Shown here: positions 18,185 through 29,120 of the stretch, one piece after another
Layout: each line of letters begins with the position of its first letter
Numbering within the stretch: the stretch's first letter is position 1
Assembly (NCBI GenBank): GCA_947453335.1
Contig: CANGFP010000001.1
Span: 1-64,000, forward strand
From: Opitutia bacterium
GTDB taxonomy: Bacteria; Verrucomicrobiota; Verrucomicrobiia; Opitutales; UBA953
Length of the DNA stretch: 64,000 nt
Direction of reading: 5' to 3'
Program-made: the position numbers and the translations under genes
Notes under the pieces: generated by a model
Told to the model about the DNA's origin: nothing
What the model saw: only the letters and a program-made list of their open reading frames with translations
The model's database searches: none

Positions 18185-18804
18185 CGGCCGGAGGCGGCGA
18201 AGAGCACCTGGTGTTCGATCCAGGCGATGACCTGGTCGAGGTTATGGCGGCGCTTGAGGTCGCAGAAGAGGAACGGGCGCTCGCCGCGCTGGACCTTCGC
18301 GTCGCGCTCCATCACCGAGAGGTCGGCGCCGACCAGGGGCGCGAGGTCGATCTTGTTGATGATGAGCAGGTCGCTGTGGCGGATGGCCGGCCCGCCCTTG
18401 CGGGGGATCTTCTCCCCTTCGGCGACGTCGATCACGTAGATGAACGCATCCACGAGTTCCGGCGAGAACGTCGCCGTGAGGTTGTCGCCGCCGCTCTCGA
18501 CCAGGAGCAGCTGCAGGTCGGGCAGCGCCTGCTCGAGGGCGACGCAGGCCTGTTCGTTCATCGTCGTGTCGTCGCGGATGGCCGTATGCGGGCAGCCGCC
18601 CGTCTCGACGCCGCTGATGCGGCCGGGAGGCAAGGCCGACTGCTTCACGAGGAACTCGGCGTCCTCGGAGCAGTAGATGTCGTTGGTGACGACGGCCATC
18701 GAGTACTTCTCCCGCAAGGCCTGGCAAAGCCGGAGGCAGAGCATGGTCTTGCCGGAGCCGACGGGGCCGCCGATGCCGATGCGGGGAGCGCGTTTGGTCT
18801 GCAT
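18181..18804 (-). CDS. ureG: Urease accessory GTPase UreG
   Basis: A 207-residue SIMIBI GTPase. The start at 18804 ([13 protein letters not shown]) was chosen because upstream codons are not conserved. The P-loop GPVGSGKT, the switch region [12 protein letters not shown], the nickel-binding Cys-Pro-His in [24 protein letters not shown] and the base motif NKIDLAP are all present. It hydrolyses GTP while delivering nickel to urease with UreE, UreF and UreD. It is 2 bp after ureF. Confidence 0.97.
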   Translation of the reverse strand: MQTKRAPRIGIGGPVGSGKTMLCLRLCQALREKYSMAVVTNDIYCSEDAEFLVKQSALPPGRISGVETGGCPHTAIRDDTTMNEQACVALEQALPDLQLLLVESGGDNLTATFSPELVDAFIYVIDVAEGEKIPRKGGPAIRHSDLLIINKIDLAPLVGADLSVMERDAKVQRGERPFLFCDLKRRHNLDQVIAWIEHQVLFAASGR

Positions 18805-18806
18805 GT

Positions 18807-19520
18807 TCAGGAGATGAAAAGGCGGGCGGAGGCGGTCTCGTGCCGGGCGGAGGCGATGTCCAACCAAGGGTTGAACCATCCGATTTCGTCGACGGGGACC
18901 AGGGCCGCGCCGTCGACCATCGCCGGACAAAGCGCGAGGGCTTCGGCGAGGAGGGTCTGCGCGGCGTTCTGGCCTAAGCGAAGCACCTTCATGGCGGCGG
19001 CCACGACGCCGGCGACGGCCGCGTAGCAGGTGGCGGCGAGCACCGCAGGCAAGGGCGCCCCATGGACGCGGGCTTCCAACGCGGTCGAGAGGGCGGCCGC
19101 ATGCGGCCAGCCGGCCGCCGCCGCGCGCCGCACGAACTCCTGCGCCAACGGCGCGCCTTGGATCTGCGCCAGGAGCTCGGCGCGTTGGCGGCCGATCGCC
19201 ATGGAAGCCTGCCGCGTCTCACGCGGGGCGCGCAAGGCGGCGGCAAGCATGCAGAGCTCGCCGACCTTGTCCCAATCCGGCGGACCAAAAGCCACCCACC
19301 CCTGCGCCGCCAACGGCAGTTCGACGTTGCGCAAGGTCGGCAGGACCGTCGTCAGCAGGAAGCGGCGCAGGGTTTCGCGGTCCTTCACGACGCCCGCGTC
19401 GACCATGCCTTCCAGGCCGAAGGAATGCGCATACGCACCCGTGGGATACAAGGAGTCGGAGGCCTGCAGCAGGCCCAACAACCACTGGACGTCAGTGTTG
19501 GTGGCTTGGTCCGAGCTCAT
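18807..19520 (-). CDS. ureF: Urease accessory protein UreF
   Basis: A 237-residue all-helical UreF, the activator between UreD and Ure[22 protein letters not shown] at the N-terminus is the family signature (usual LxDsxlPiGgYahSxGLE). The C-terminal [13 protein letters not shown] matches the P-x-x-D-x-x-x-x-x-H region. The start ATG at 19520 lies inside the 3' end of ureE, giving a 29-bp overlap in a different frame, longer than the 4-bp overlaps elsewhere in the cluster. Confidence 0.94.
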   Translation of the reverse strand: MSSDQATNTDVQWLLGLLQASDSLYPTGAYAHSFGLEGMVDAGVVKDRETLRRFLLTTVLPTLRNVELPLAAQGWVAFGPPDWDKVGELCMLAAALRAPRETRQASMAIGRQRAELLAQIQGAPLAQEFVRRAAAAGWPHAAALSTALEARVHGAPLPAVLAATCYAAVAGVVAAAMKVLRLGQNAAQTLLAEALALCPAMVDGAALVPVDEIGWFNPWLDIASARHETASARLFIS

Positions 19521-19956
19521 GGGCGGGTAGAGCGCCGCGGGCGAAGCGACCCGGGCGGAAGACGTGGGTTTCGGTCGTGAACGCCAGGCCGAGGCGGGCG
19601 AGGAGTTGGCGCGCGGCGGGCGTGTCGGCCACGATGAGCCGGCCGGGCTCGGTCGACGCTTCCAGGTGCATGTTGCCGAAGGCCCAGCCAAGACCGGCGG
19701 CGGCCGAAGCCGCCAACTCGAGGCTGACGAAGAGCACGGGCTCGGGCCGCTGACGGAGGACGTAACGCTTCCCGCCGCTTTGCGCGATGGTGTCTCCGGG
19801 CTGGAGCGGACGCGCGAGCTCGAACCCGAACTCCTGTCCATCCGACGCCGCGACGCGCCACCGCCGACGCGCGAGGTCGCGCCGTTCGACGACGATTTCC
19901 TGGACCGGCAAAGCCAGGTCAGGGTCGGTCACCGCCGCTGGTACGAGCGTCAGCAT
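19492..19956 (-). CDS. ureE: Urease nickel metallochaperone UreE
   Basis: A 154-residue UreE. The N-terminal peptide-binding domain includes FELARPLQPGD. The C-terminal ferredoxin-like domain has the nickel-site motif AFGNMHLEAS with the conserved His. The C-terminus ends in only two His (GPSHQH), not the long His tail of the Klebsiella protein, so it likely binds few nickel ions. It is preceded by ureC (3-bp gap) and overlaps ureF by 29 bp. Confidence 0.92.
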   Translation of the reverse strand: MLTLVPAAVTDPDLALPVQEIVVERRDLARRRWRVAASDGQEFGFELARPLQPGDTIAQSGGKRYVLRQRPEPVLFVSLELAASAAAGLGWAFGNMHLEASTEPGRLIVADTPAARQLLARLGLAFTTETHVFRPGRFARGALPAHELGPSHQH

Positions 19957-19959
19957 GCC

Positions 19960-21729
<1,770 letters not shown>

Positions 21730-21733
21730 GGGA

Positions 21734-22042
21734 TCAGAGAGGTCCGTTGACGAGGCCATTGAGGCCGAAGACCACGCGCTCGCCGGCGAGGGCGACCAGC
21801 GTGACGCGGCGGGTATCGCCGGCCTCGAACCGCACCGCGGTGCCGGCCGGGATGTCCAAGCGGAAGCCGCGGGCGGCGGCGCGGTCGAAGCGCAGCGCCT
21901 CGTTGACCTCGGCGAAATGGAAATGCGAGCCGACCTGCACGGGGCGGTCGCCCGTGTGGGTGACCTCGAGCACCAAGGTCTTCAGGCCGACGTTGGCCTG
22001 CAGGTCGGGTCCGGCGGCGGGGATGATCTCTCCGGGATTCAT
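21734..22042 (-). CDS. ureB: Urease beta subunit
   Basis: A 102-residue small structural subunit. It opens MNPGEIIP and contains [21 protein letters not shown] and [20 protein letters not shown], all diagnostic. Its start overlaps the ureA stop by 4 bp (ATGA). A separate ureB and ureA is the usual bacterial arrangement, unlike the fused Helicobacter form. Confidence 0.97.
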   Translation of the reverse strand: MNPGEIIPAAGPDLQANVGLKTLVLEVTHTGDRPVQVGSHFHFAEVNEALRFDRAAARGFRLDIPAGTAVRFEAGDTRRVTLVALAGERVVFGLNGLVNGPL

Positions 22043-22344
22043 GGGCGGATAGGCTGGTGGACGGTGACGAGCTTGGTGCCGTCAGGAAAGGTCGCCTCGA
22101 CCTGGACCTCCTGGATCATCTCCGGGACCCCTTCCATGACGTCCGCCGCGCGCAGGATCGTCGCGCCGAAGGACATGAGCTGGGCGACGGTCTTCCCGTC
22201 CCGCGCGCCTTCCATGATCTCATAGGTGATGATGGCGATGGCTTCAGGGTAGTTGAGGCGCAGGCCGCGCGCCTGCCGACGACGGGCGAGGTCGGCGGCC
22301 ACGACGACCAGGAGTTTCTCGCGTTCACGGGGAAGCAGGTGCAT
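22039..22344 (-). CDS. ureA: Urease gamma subunit
   Basis: A 101-residue small structural subunit. [20 protein letters not shown] at the N-terminus and [20 protein letters not shown] are family signatures. It follows urtE by 6 bp, so the enzyme genes appear to be read through from the transporter genes. Confidence 0.97.
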   Translation of the reverse strand: MHLLPREREKLLVVVAADLARRRQARGLRLNYPEAIAIITYEIMEGARDGKTVAQLMSFGATILRAADVMEGVPEMIQEVQVEATFPDGTKLVTVHQPIRP

Positions 22345-22350
22345 GGACGG

Positions 22351-23064
22351 TCAGACTTGGAGGTGGGTGCGGACGACCTCGTCGGTGAGGTCGGCGATCG
22401 GGCCGGAGGACACCACGGCGCCGCGGTCGAGGGCGTAGTAGCGGTCGGCGACGGCGCGGCAGAAGTCGACGTACTGCTCGACCAGCAGGATCGAGAGCCG
22501 GCCCTCGCCCTTGAGCACGCGCAGCGTGTCGCCGATCTGCTCGATGATGGACGGCTGGATGCCTTCCGTCGGCTCGTCGAGGATGAGGAGCTGCGGGTCG
22601 CCGAGGAGCGCTCGTCCGATGGCGAGCTGCTGCTGCTGGCCGCCGGAAAGCACCCCTCCCTTGCGGCCGAGCATCTCCTTGAGCACCGGGAAGAGCGCGT
22701 AGACGCGCTCGAGGGCCGCGGTGGCGGCGGAACCGCGGCAACCCCGGACGACGAGCCCGACGTGCAGGTTCTCCTCGACCGTGAGGTGCGGGAAGATGTC
22801 GCGGCCCTGCGGGACGTAGCCGATGCCGAGGCGGGCGCGCGCATCGGTCGACAGCTGGTCGATCCGCCGCCCGGCGAAGGCGATGGAACCGGCGCGGACC
22901 TCCAGGAGCCCCGTGATGGTCTTGAGCGTGGTGGTCTTGCCCACCCCGTTGCGGCCCATCAAGGCGACGACTTCGGAAGGCCCGACGTCGAGCGTGACGC
23001 CGCGCAGGATGCGCGAGCCGGAGATGTCGGCCTCCAGGCCGCGGAGTTCGAGTAGGTTGCTCAT
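22351..23064 (-). CDS. urtE: Urea ABC transporter ATP-binding protein UrtE
   Basis: A 237-residue ABC ATPase of the branched-chain amino acid (LivF) type. Walker A GRNGVGKTT, the LSGGQQQQLAIGRAL signature, Walker B LLILDEPTEGIQPSII and the switch His region (LLVEQYVDF) are complete. DEPTEGIQPSII is characteristic of UrtE. The start at 23064 (MSNLLELRGLEA) overlaps the urtD stop by 4 bp. It pairs with UrtD to power urea uptake. Confidence 0.95.
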   Translation of the reverse strand: MSNLLELRGLEADISGSRILRGVTLDVGPSEVVALMGRNGVGKTTTLKTITGLLEVRAGSIAFAGRRIDQLSTDARARLGIGYVPQGRDIFPHLTVEENLHVGLVVRGCRGSAATAALERVYALFPVLKEMLGRKGGVLSGGQQQQLAIGRALLGDPQLLILDEPTEGIQPSIIEQIGDTLRVLKGEGRLSILLVEQYVDFCRAVADRYYALDRGAVVSSGPIADLTDEVVRTHLQV

Positions 23065-23837
23065 CGGTTGCCGTGTTTGCCGCGCCCCAGGTAGACCTCG
23101 CGCACGCGCGGGTCCGCCTGGACGTCGTCGAATTTGCCTTCGCAAAGGACCGAGCCTTGGTGGAGCACGGTCACCTTGCCGTTCTGGGCGATCTGGCGCA
23201 CGAACGCCATGTCGTGCTCCACCACCACGAGGCTGTGCTTGCCCGCCAGGGACAGCAGCAGCTCACCGGTGCGGTGGGTCTCCTCGTCGGTCATGCCGGC
23301 CGCGGGCTCGTCGATGAGCAGCACGCGCGGCTCCTGGGCCAGGAGCATGCCGATCTCCAGCCACTGCTTCTCGCCGTGGGCGAGGAGGCCGGCCTTCCAG
23401 TCGCGCTTGGCGTCGAGGCGGATGAGCTTGAGCAGCTCGTCGATGCGGTCGGTCTCCGTCGAGCCGAGACGGAGGAACAGCGAGGCGAAGACCCCCCGCG
23501 AACCGCGGAGCGAAAGCACCAGGTTCTCGTAGACCGTATGGTCGACGTAGACGCTGGGCGCCTGGAACTTGCGGCCGATCCCCAGGCGGTTGATGGCGAC
23601 CTCGTCCATCTTCGTGAGGTCGTGCGAGTCGGCCGGGTCGGTCCCGTATTCGATCTTCCCCGAATCGGGGTGGGCGCGGCCGGTGAGGAGGTCGAAGAAC
23701 GTCGACTTGCCGGCGCCGTTCGGGCCGATGACCGTGCGGAGCTCGCCTTCGAACAGATAGAAGTTGAGCTTCGTGATGGCCTTGAAGCCATCGTACGTCT
23801 TGGTGACGTCTTCGACCGTGAGCAGAGGGTGGGCCAT
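23061..23837 (-). CDS. urtD: Urea ABC transporter ATP-binding protein UrtD
   Basis: A 258-residue ABC ATPase of the LivG type. Walker A GPNGAGKSTFFDLLTG, IGRKFQAPSVYVDHTVYENL (a UrtD hallmark), an atypical signature LAHGEKQWLEIGMLLAQ, Walker B VLLIDEPAAGMTDEE and VVVEHDMAF are present. The replacement of LSGG by LAHGE is normal for this family. 3-bp gap to urtC, 4-bp overlap with urtE. Confidence 0.95.
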   Translation of the reverse strand: MAHPLLTVEDVTKTYDGFKAITKLNFYLFEGELRTVIGPNGAGKSTFFDLLTGRAHPDSGKIEYGTDPADSHDLTKMDEVAINRLGIGRKFQAPSVYVDHTVYENLVLSLRGSRGVFASLFLRLGSTETDRIDELLKLIRLDAKRDWKAGLLAHGEKQWLEIGMLLAQEPRVLLIDEPAAGMTDEETHRTGELLLSLAGKHSLVVVEHDMAFVRQIAQNGKVTVLHQGSVLCEGKFDDVQADPRVREVYLGRGKHGNR

Positions 23838-23840
23838 GGG

Positions 23841-24959
23841 TCAGGCGGTAGGGGCGGGTGAGCGACGCAGCTTGGCCCAGAGCGGACGGAGCTTGTCAGG
23901 CAGGCTGATCAGGCCGCCGGGCAGGAAGAGGACGACCAGCAGGAACAGGCCGCCCAACAGGATGAGCCAGAGGTCGGGGAAGGCGCGGGTCGCGTAGCTC
24001 TTCAGCAGGTTCACGGCGACGGCCCCGAGGATCGGGCCCGCGAGCGTCCCGCGGCCGCCGACCGCCACCCACACGATGGCCTCCAGCGACTTGTCGGGCG
24101 TCATGTCGCTCGGGTTGATGATGCCCACCTGCGGGACGTAGAGCGCCCCGCCGATCGCGGCGATCATGGCCGCGGCCACGAAGAGGAAGAGCTTGAACGT
24201 CGGGGTGGCGTAGCCGCTGAAGAGCGTGCGGTTCTCGCCGTCGCGGATGGCGCGCTGGACGAGGCCGAACTTCGTGCCCCGCAGCCAGTGGAGCCCGATG
24301 ACGGTCAGGAGCAGGACCGCCGCCGTGACGACGAACAGGCCGCGCTGGGTCGCCGGGTCCGCCAGCGGGAAGCCCAGCTCGGACTTGAAGTCCGTGAAGC
24401 CGTTGTTGCCGCCCATGAGCGTGTTGTTGCGGAAGAAGATCAGCGCGCCCGCATAGGTCAGGGCCTGCGTCAGGATCGAGAAGTAGACGCCCTTGATGCG
24501 CGACCGGAACGCGAGCCAGCCGAAGACGAAGGCCAGGGCTCCCGGCAGCAGGAAGACCATCAGCATCGCGAACGAGAAATGCTCGAAGGGCCGCCAGAAG
24601 GAAGGCAGGTCGGTCCAGCCCAGGAAGACGAGGAAGTCCGGGATCGGCTTATGGTACTGCCCCTGGTCGCCGATCATGCGCATCAGGTACATCCCGTGCA
24701 TGTAGCCCCCGAGCGTGAAGAACAGCGCCTGGCCCAAGGACAGGAGACCCGTCCCACCCCAGAGCATGTCGACCGAGAGGGCCAGCAGCGCGTAGCACAG
24801 GTACTTGCCCCAGAGGTTCAGCGTGAAGTGGTCGATCGTGCCGAAGGCGTCGAGCATCGGCATCACCAGCAGGGCGAAGGCTCCGAAGAAGACGATGCCG
24901 GCGACGGTATCGCTGGGCGGGGCCGGCGCGGCCGGCATCGGGGAAGAAGGCTTGGTCAT
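23841..24959 (-). CDS. urtC: Urea ABC transporter permease UrtC
   Basis: A 372-residue LivM-type inner membrane permease with about nine hydrophobic segments. Family stretches include LWGGTGLLSLGQALFFTLGG, NNTLMGGNNGFTDF, YVPQVGIINPSDM and AVGGRGTLAGPILGAVAVN. It forms the urea channel with UrtB. It is spaced 3 bp from both urtB and urtD. The cytoplasmic C-terminus is short and basic. Confidence 0.95.
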   Translation of the reverse strand: MTKPSSPMPAAPAPPSDTVAGIVFFGAFALLVMPMLDAFGTIDHFTLNLWGKYLCYALLALSVDMLWGGTGLLSLGQALFFTLGGYMHGMYLMRMIGDQGQYHKPIPDFLVFLGWTDLPSFWRPFEHFSFAMLMVFLLPGALAFVFGWLAFRSRIKGVYFSILTQALTYAGALIFFRNNTLMGGNNGFTDFKSELGFPLADPATQRGLFVVTAAVLLLTVIGLHWLRGTKFGLVQRAIRDGENRTLFSGYATPTFKLFLFVAAAMIAAIGGALYVPQVGIINPSDMTPDKSLEAIVWVAVGGRGTLAGPILGAVAVNLLKSYATRAFPDLWLILLGGLFLLVVLFLPGGLISLPDKLRPLWAKLRRSPAPTA

Positions 24960-24962
24960 GGG

Positions 24963-26732
24963 TCAATCGAGGCTGCGGGAGCGGGCGGCGAACAGCCCGG
25001 ACGGGCGCCACTGCAGGAAGAGGATGATGCCGCACAGGACCAGGATCTTGCCGAACACGGCGGAGTCCTGCGCGAGGTTCTGGAGGAAGCCGCCGACGAC
25101 CGGCACGCCCGCGAAGGCGTTCGCGAAGGCGGGGGCGTACTGCTGCGTGAACTGGTCGAAGGTGCCGATGCCCAGGGCGCTGATCACCGTGCCCACGAGG
25201 TTCCCTACCCCGCCGGCCACGACCACCATGAAGCTGTCCACGATGTAGGACTGGCCGAGCGAAGGCCCGACGTTCCCGATCTGGCTGAGGAAGGCGCCCG
25301 CCAGCCCAGCCAAGCCGCTCCCCAAGGCGAACGTGAGCATGTTCACGCGCCCCGTCCGGACGCCCATGCAGGCCGCCATCGCGCGGTTCTGGGTGACGCA
25401 ACGGATGAGGAGGCCCAAGGAGGTCCGCGTGAGCGCCAACCAGACGCCGAGCACGATGCAGGCCGCGAAGGCGATGACGAAGACGCGGTTCCAGCCGAGG
25501 AGGACGTCGGCGACGAGCCAGTTGCCGCTGAGGAACGCAGGGCTGCCGACCTGCACGTTGTTCGCGCCGAAGGTCAGGCGGAGACCCTGCTGGAGCAGGA
25601 GGGACACGCCCCACGTGGCGAGCAGGCTCTCGAGCGGACGGCGGTAGAGGAAGCGGATGACGGTCCGTTCCAGCAGGAGCCCGGCGCCGGCCGCCACGAA
25701 GAAGCTCATCGGCAGCGCGACCAGGAAGTAGGCGTCCTTGGCGGCGCCCGTGGCATGCAGCCCAGGCAGGGAGAGGGAGAAGCCGAAAGGCGAAAGCGCC
25801 AACCCGGACGCGAACAGGTTCTGCACCACGTACGTCGTGTAGGCGCCGATCGCGATCATCTCGCCGTGGGCCATGTTGATCACGCCCATCTGTCCGAACG
25901 TGATGGCTAGGCCGAGCGCGACGATGAGCAGGATGCTGCCGAGGCTCAGGCTGCGGAACAAGGTGCCGGCCCCGTCGACCACGCTCCGGTGCCGACCGAC
26001 GGACAGCTCGGCCGACCGGACGGCGGCCACGAGACCGGGGTCCTTCTCCTGCTCGGCTTTGACGCGCGCCTTGGCGAGGAAGTCGGTGCTGGCGAGCGAT
26101 TGCAGGGCGTCGAGCTCGCGGACCGCGGCGAGGCGCACGGCGCGGTCGGGCGAACCGAGGCGGATGAGCGCGACCGCCTCCCGGAGCGCCTTCACCGCCG
26201 CCGCATCCTGCTCCACCTCAAGCCGGTTCAGCAAGGCCGGCAGCTTCTCGGCGTCCTGGGCCTGACCGACGGCCGCGATGGCCCGCAGCTTCTTGGAAGC
26301 ATCCGGCGAGGAAAGGTCCGCGAGGTCGCTGACCGTGCGCATGGCGCGCCGCAACGCTCCGTTGTGCTCGGCGGACTTCAGGCCTTTCGGCGAAAGGCTG
26401 AGCGGACGCCCCGACGCATCGAGCAATGGACGGCCCGAATCGACGCGCTGCGCCGCCCGCTTGCCGTCCGCATCGGCCGGCCCGACGAGTTCGACCGGGA
26501 CCGGCTTGCCGTCGAGGCCCGGCGCCAGGAAAAGGGCGTCCTTCTTCCAGAGCTCGAGGAGCGGGATGACTGCCTCGTCGCGCGTACCCGCCAAGGCCAT
26601 CAGGCGTGCGCGTTTTTCGGCATCGCTTGGTTCTAAAATGGCCTTGGCCAAGGCTTCACGGCCGGTCTCGGCGCGGAGGCCGAGGGCGGAAAAGCAGGCA
26701 AAGAGGAGAATGGTGCGGAAAAACGCTTTCAC
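24963..26732 (-). CDS. urtB: Urea ABC transporter permease UrtB with long extracytoplasmic N-terminal domain
   Basis: A 589-residue LivH-type permease. The C-terminal ~320 residues hold the permease: LAITFGQMGVINMAHGEMIAIGAY-type motif, LLLERTVIRFLYRRPLESLL, QNRAMAACMGVRT and VVVAGGVGNLVGTV. Ahead of it are a signal peptide (FFRTILLFACFSALGLRA) and about 240 residues rich in Ala/Leu/Asp helical repeats, likely HEAT-like and periplasmic. An extended N-terminus is known for UrtB. The start is GTG at 26732. A 131-bp gap with a strong hairpin separates it from urtA. Confidence 0.94.
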   Translation of the reverse strand: MKAFFRTILLFACFSALGLRAETGREALAKAILEPSDAEKRARLMALAGTRDEAVIPLLELWKKDALFLAPGLDGKPVPVELVGPADADGKRAAQRVDSGRPLLDASGRPLSLSPKGLKSAEHNGALRRAMRTVSDLADLSSPDASKKLRAIAAVGQAQDAEKLPALLNRLEVEQDAAAVKALREAVALIRLGSPDRAVRLAAVRELDALQSLASTDFLAKARVKAEQEKDPGLVAAVRSAELSVGRHRSVVDGAGTLFRSLSLGSILLIVALGLAITFGQMGVINMAHGEMIAIGAYTTYVVQNLFASGLALSPFGFSLSLPGLHATGAAKDAYFLVALPMSFFVAAGAGLLLERTVIRFLYRRPLESLLATWGVSLLLQQGLRLTFGANNVQVGSPAFLSGNWLVADVLLGWNRVFVIAFAACIVLGVWLALTRTSLGLLIRCVTQNRAMAACMGVRTGRVNMLTFALGSGLAGLAGAFLSQIGNVGPSLGQSYIVDSFMVVVAGGVGNLVGTVISALGIGTFDQFTQQYAPAFANAFAGVPVVGGFLQNLAQDSAVFGKILVLCGIILFLQWRPSGLFAARSRSLD

Positions 26733-26800
26733 TGCTCATCTTAGTGCAGGGGGCGTGCCAATCGTTGCCGGCGGTGTTTTGTCCTCTTTTCGCCAAACGG

Positions 26801-26832
26801 AAGGGGCGGACTCCTTTCGAAGTCCGCCCCTT
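26801..26832 (-). terminator. Intercistronic hairpin between urtA and urtB
   Basis: AAGGGGCGGACT and AGTCCGCCCCTT form a perfect 12-bp stem around an 8-base loop. It lies 32 bases after the urtA stop, in the only large gap inside the transporter cluster. In the direction of transcription the following bases are CCGTTT, a poor T-run. Partial termination or 3'-end protection would raise the binding protein above the permease, a common design in ABC importers. Confidence 0.65.
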
Positions 26833-26863
26833 TTGCTATGATCGACCCTACGCTATCGACGCC

Positions 26864-28123
26864 TTACTTGAATTTGCCCTTCAACCAAGGTTCGCCGTAA
26901 ACGTTGTCGAAAGACTTCAGGATCTTGAACTGACCGTCGGCGCGGGTCTCCCCGATGAACACGTTCTTCGTGAGGTGCATGTTGGGCTGGGTCGTGACCT
27001 TGCCGCCGGGACCGTCGAAGGACACGCCGGACTTCCAGGCTTCACGGACCTTGTCGACCTCGAAGGAGCCGGCCTTCTCGACGCAGGCCTTCCAGAGGTA
27101 GACGCCGTCGTAGGAGAGCACCATCGGGGAGCAGGTCACGCGGCCTTCCTTGACGATGCCCGGGACCTTGCTCTTGGCGAGCCAGGCCTGGAAGTCGGCC
27201 ACGAACTTCTTGTTCGCCGCCGATTCGATCGACTGGAAGTAGGTCCAGCAACCGAGCTGGCCCACGAGCTTGTCCGCCGGCAGCCCGCGGAACTCGTCTT
27301 CCGAGATGGAGAACGAGACCACCGGGCAGTTGTCGGCGGTGAGGCCGGACGCCGCGTATTCCTTGAAGAACGGCACGTTCGTGTCGCCGTTCAGCGTGCT
27401 GACGACCGCGGCGCCGCCGCCGGCGGAGAACTGCTTGATCTCCGCGACGATCTGCTGGTAGTCGGTGTGGCCGAAGGGCGTGTACTTGCCGGCCGAGATG
27501 ATCTTGCCGGAGGCGTCCTTGCGGAAGCCGCCGCCGATGTTCTCCAAGGGCACGCCCTTGCTCAGGAGGTACTCGAGCAGGACGAGGTTGGTCGTCTGCG
27601 GGTACACGTAGTCGGAGCCGAGGAGGTAGAACTTCTTCACGCCCTGCGCCAGGAGGTAGTCGATCGCCGGGGTGGCCTGCTGGTTGACGGCCTCCGCGGT
27701 GTAGGCGACGTTCTTGGACTCTTCTTCGCCTTCATACTGCACCGGGTAGAAGAGCAGGCCGTTGTTCTTCTCGAAGACAGGGAGGCAGGACTTGCGGGAG
27801 ACGGAAGTCCAGCAGCCGAACGTCACGGCGACCTTGTCCTGTTCGAGCAGCTGCTTCGACTTCTCGGCGAAGAGCGGCCAGTTCGAGGCGCCGTCGACGA
27901 CGACGGGCTCGATCTTCTTCCCGAGCACGCCGCCCTTGGCGTTGATCTCGTCGAAGGTGAACAGGAGGACGTCGCGGAGCGAAGTCTCGCTGATCGCCAT
28001 CGTGCCGGAGAGCGAGTGCAGGACGCCGACCTTGACGGTTTCTTCCCCCCGGGCGGGGGTTACGAGCGAAGCCAGGGCGAGGGCCCCGACGGAGAGCAGG
28101 CTGGTGATGCGGTTGGTTGACAT
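26864..28123 (-). CDS. urtA: Urea ABC transporter substrate-binding protein UrtA
   Basis: A 419-residue periplasmic binding protein. After the signal peptide (cleavage after TPARG) it reads [18 protein letters not shown], then [34 protein letters not shown] and YVYPQTTN, all specific to the urea/short-chain amide (UrtA/AmiC/FmdD) group. Surrounding urtBCDE and ureABC point to urea. It follows the porin gene by 30 bp and is followed by a strong hairpin. Confidence 0.96.
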   Translation of the reverse strand: MSTNRITSLLSVGALALASLVTPARGEETVKVGVLHSLSGTMAISETSLRDVLLFTFDEINAKGGVLGKKIEPVVVDGASNWPLFAEKSKQLLEQDKVAVTFGCWTSVSRKSCLPVFEKNNGLLFYPVQYEGEEESKNVAYTAEAVNQQATPAIDYLLAQGVKKFYLLGSDYVYPQTTNLVLLEYLLSKGVPLENIGGGFRKDASGKIISAGKYTPFGHTDYQQIVAEIKQFSAGGGAAVVSTLNGDTNVPFFKEYAASGLTADNCPVVSFSISEDEFRGLPADKLVGQLGCWTYFQSIESAANKKFVADFQAWLAKSKVPGIVKEGRVTCSPMVLSYDGVYLWKACVEKAGSFEVDKVREAWKSGVSFDGPGGKVTTQPNMHLTKNVFIGETRADGQFKILKSFDNVYGEPWLKGKFK

Positions 28124-28153
28124 GGTGGGAAGCTGGGTGGCGGGGTTCCTCGC

Positions 28154-29062
28154 TTAGAACTTGAAGATGCTCTGGGCGGCGAAGGTCGTGCTCGAGGGGG
28201 TCGAGCCGTACGACGACACGTAGGAGACTTCGGCGCGGACCAGGAAGTGGTCGTTGACGGTGTAGCTAGGCGCGAGGGTGTACTTCAGGTTGGAAGCGCC
28301 ACCGGTGGGCGAATCGCCGCTGATGCGGGAGGTGAGGGACACCTTCGGGGTCAGGCCCTTGGTGTAGGCGAGGAGCCACAGGACGCCTTCGCTCTCGATC
28401 TTGATGACCTCGGCGCCGAGGGAGTCGGTCTTGTTGATCGAGTAGGAGACCCAGAGGTCGTAGAAGGCCTTCTTGGTGGAGACTTCGTCCGCGACGCCGA
28501 ACCAGATCGTGGTGTCCTTGATGCCCTTATAGGTGTAGTAGGCTTCCAGGCCGGGCTTCTTGAGGTCGCCGTCGCCCTTGTAGAGGGACGGGCCGTAGAG
28601 GGAATCGACCACCGCGACGCCGGCGCCGTAGGTGGCGGCGGCGTAGTCGAGCTTCACGCCGGAGTGGTAGGCGGGCACGGGGGCGAGCTGGGTGTTGGCG
28701 TAGGAGATCTGCGCCATGTTCGGCACGTCGAAGGCCTCGTAGCCCATGTAGGAGAGGAACTTCCCGACGGTGACGCTGAAGCCGCTGCCGGCGTCGACGG
28801 TGGCGTAGGCGTCGAGGAGGTCGGTGGTGCTGCCGTTGTAGTAGACGCTGGCGTAGCCGGTGACCGAACCGAACTTGCCCGTGGCGCCGAACTTGGCGGC
28901 GTTGAGGTCGAGCGTGCTCGTGCTCGGGTGGTTCGTGGTCGAGGCCGTCGCGACCGCGTAGCCGTCGAAGGTCACCGCGGGCGCGGGAGCGTCGGCGGCC
29001 AGGGCGGCGATCGTGGAGGCAGCGGCAAGGAAGGCGACTGCGAGCTGGTTGTTGGTCTTCAT
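28154..29062 (-). CDS. Outer-membrane beta-barrel porin, first gene of urea cluster
   Basis: A 302-residue exported protein. The start at 29062 (MKTNNQLAVAFLAAASTIAALA) gives a clean signal peptide; codons upstream are not signal-like. The mature part is a run of alternating-hydrophobic beta strands with many Tyr/Ser/Gly. It ends in Phe (SIFKF), the C-terminal signature read by the outer-membrane assembly machinery. It resembles the OmpL-47/BBP2-type porins of Verrucomicrobia and Bacteroidetes, with VGKFLSYMGYEAFD near residue 100. It lies 30 bp ahead of urtA and behind a sigma-54 promoter match, so it probably passes urea or other small solutes under nitrogen limitation. Specificity is inference. 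Confidence 0.8.
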   Translation of the reverse strand: MKTNNQLAVAFLAAASTIAALAADAPAPAVTFDGYAVATASTTNHPSTSTLDLNAAKFGATGKFGSVTGYASVYYNGSTTDLLDAYATVDAGSGFSVTVGKFLSYMGYEAFDVPNMAQISYANTQLAPVPAYHSGVKLDYAAATYGAGVAVVDSLYGPSLYKGDGDLKKPGLEAYYTYKGIKDTTIWFGVADEVSTKKAFYDLWVSYSINKTDSLGAEVIKIESEGVLWLLAYTKGLTPKVSLTSRISGDSPTGGASNLKYTLAPSYTVNDHFLVRAEVSYVSSYGSTPSSTTFAAQSIFKF

Positions 29063-29102
29063 GGTGGTGTGTGTTGGTTGGGTGCGAGGTGCGCCTGCCC
29101 TA

Positions 29103-29120
29103 TCGCACCGCCCGTGCCAA
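29103..29120 (-). promoter_or_regulatory. Sigma-54 (-24/-12) promoter of the porin-urt-ure cluster
   Basis: On the minus strand the sequence reads TTGGCACGGGCGGTGCGA. It contains the perfect -24 element TTGGCACG and the invariant GG-N10-GC spacing; the -12 element is GTGC instead of TTGC. The predicted transcript start is about 30 bases before the porin ATG. The rest of the 247-base divergent gap (29063-29309) holds a G+C hairpin at 29128-29151 and a T7 run near 29200, but no second promoter I can defend. Confidence 0.7.
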
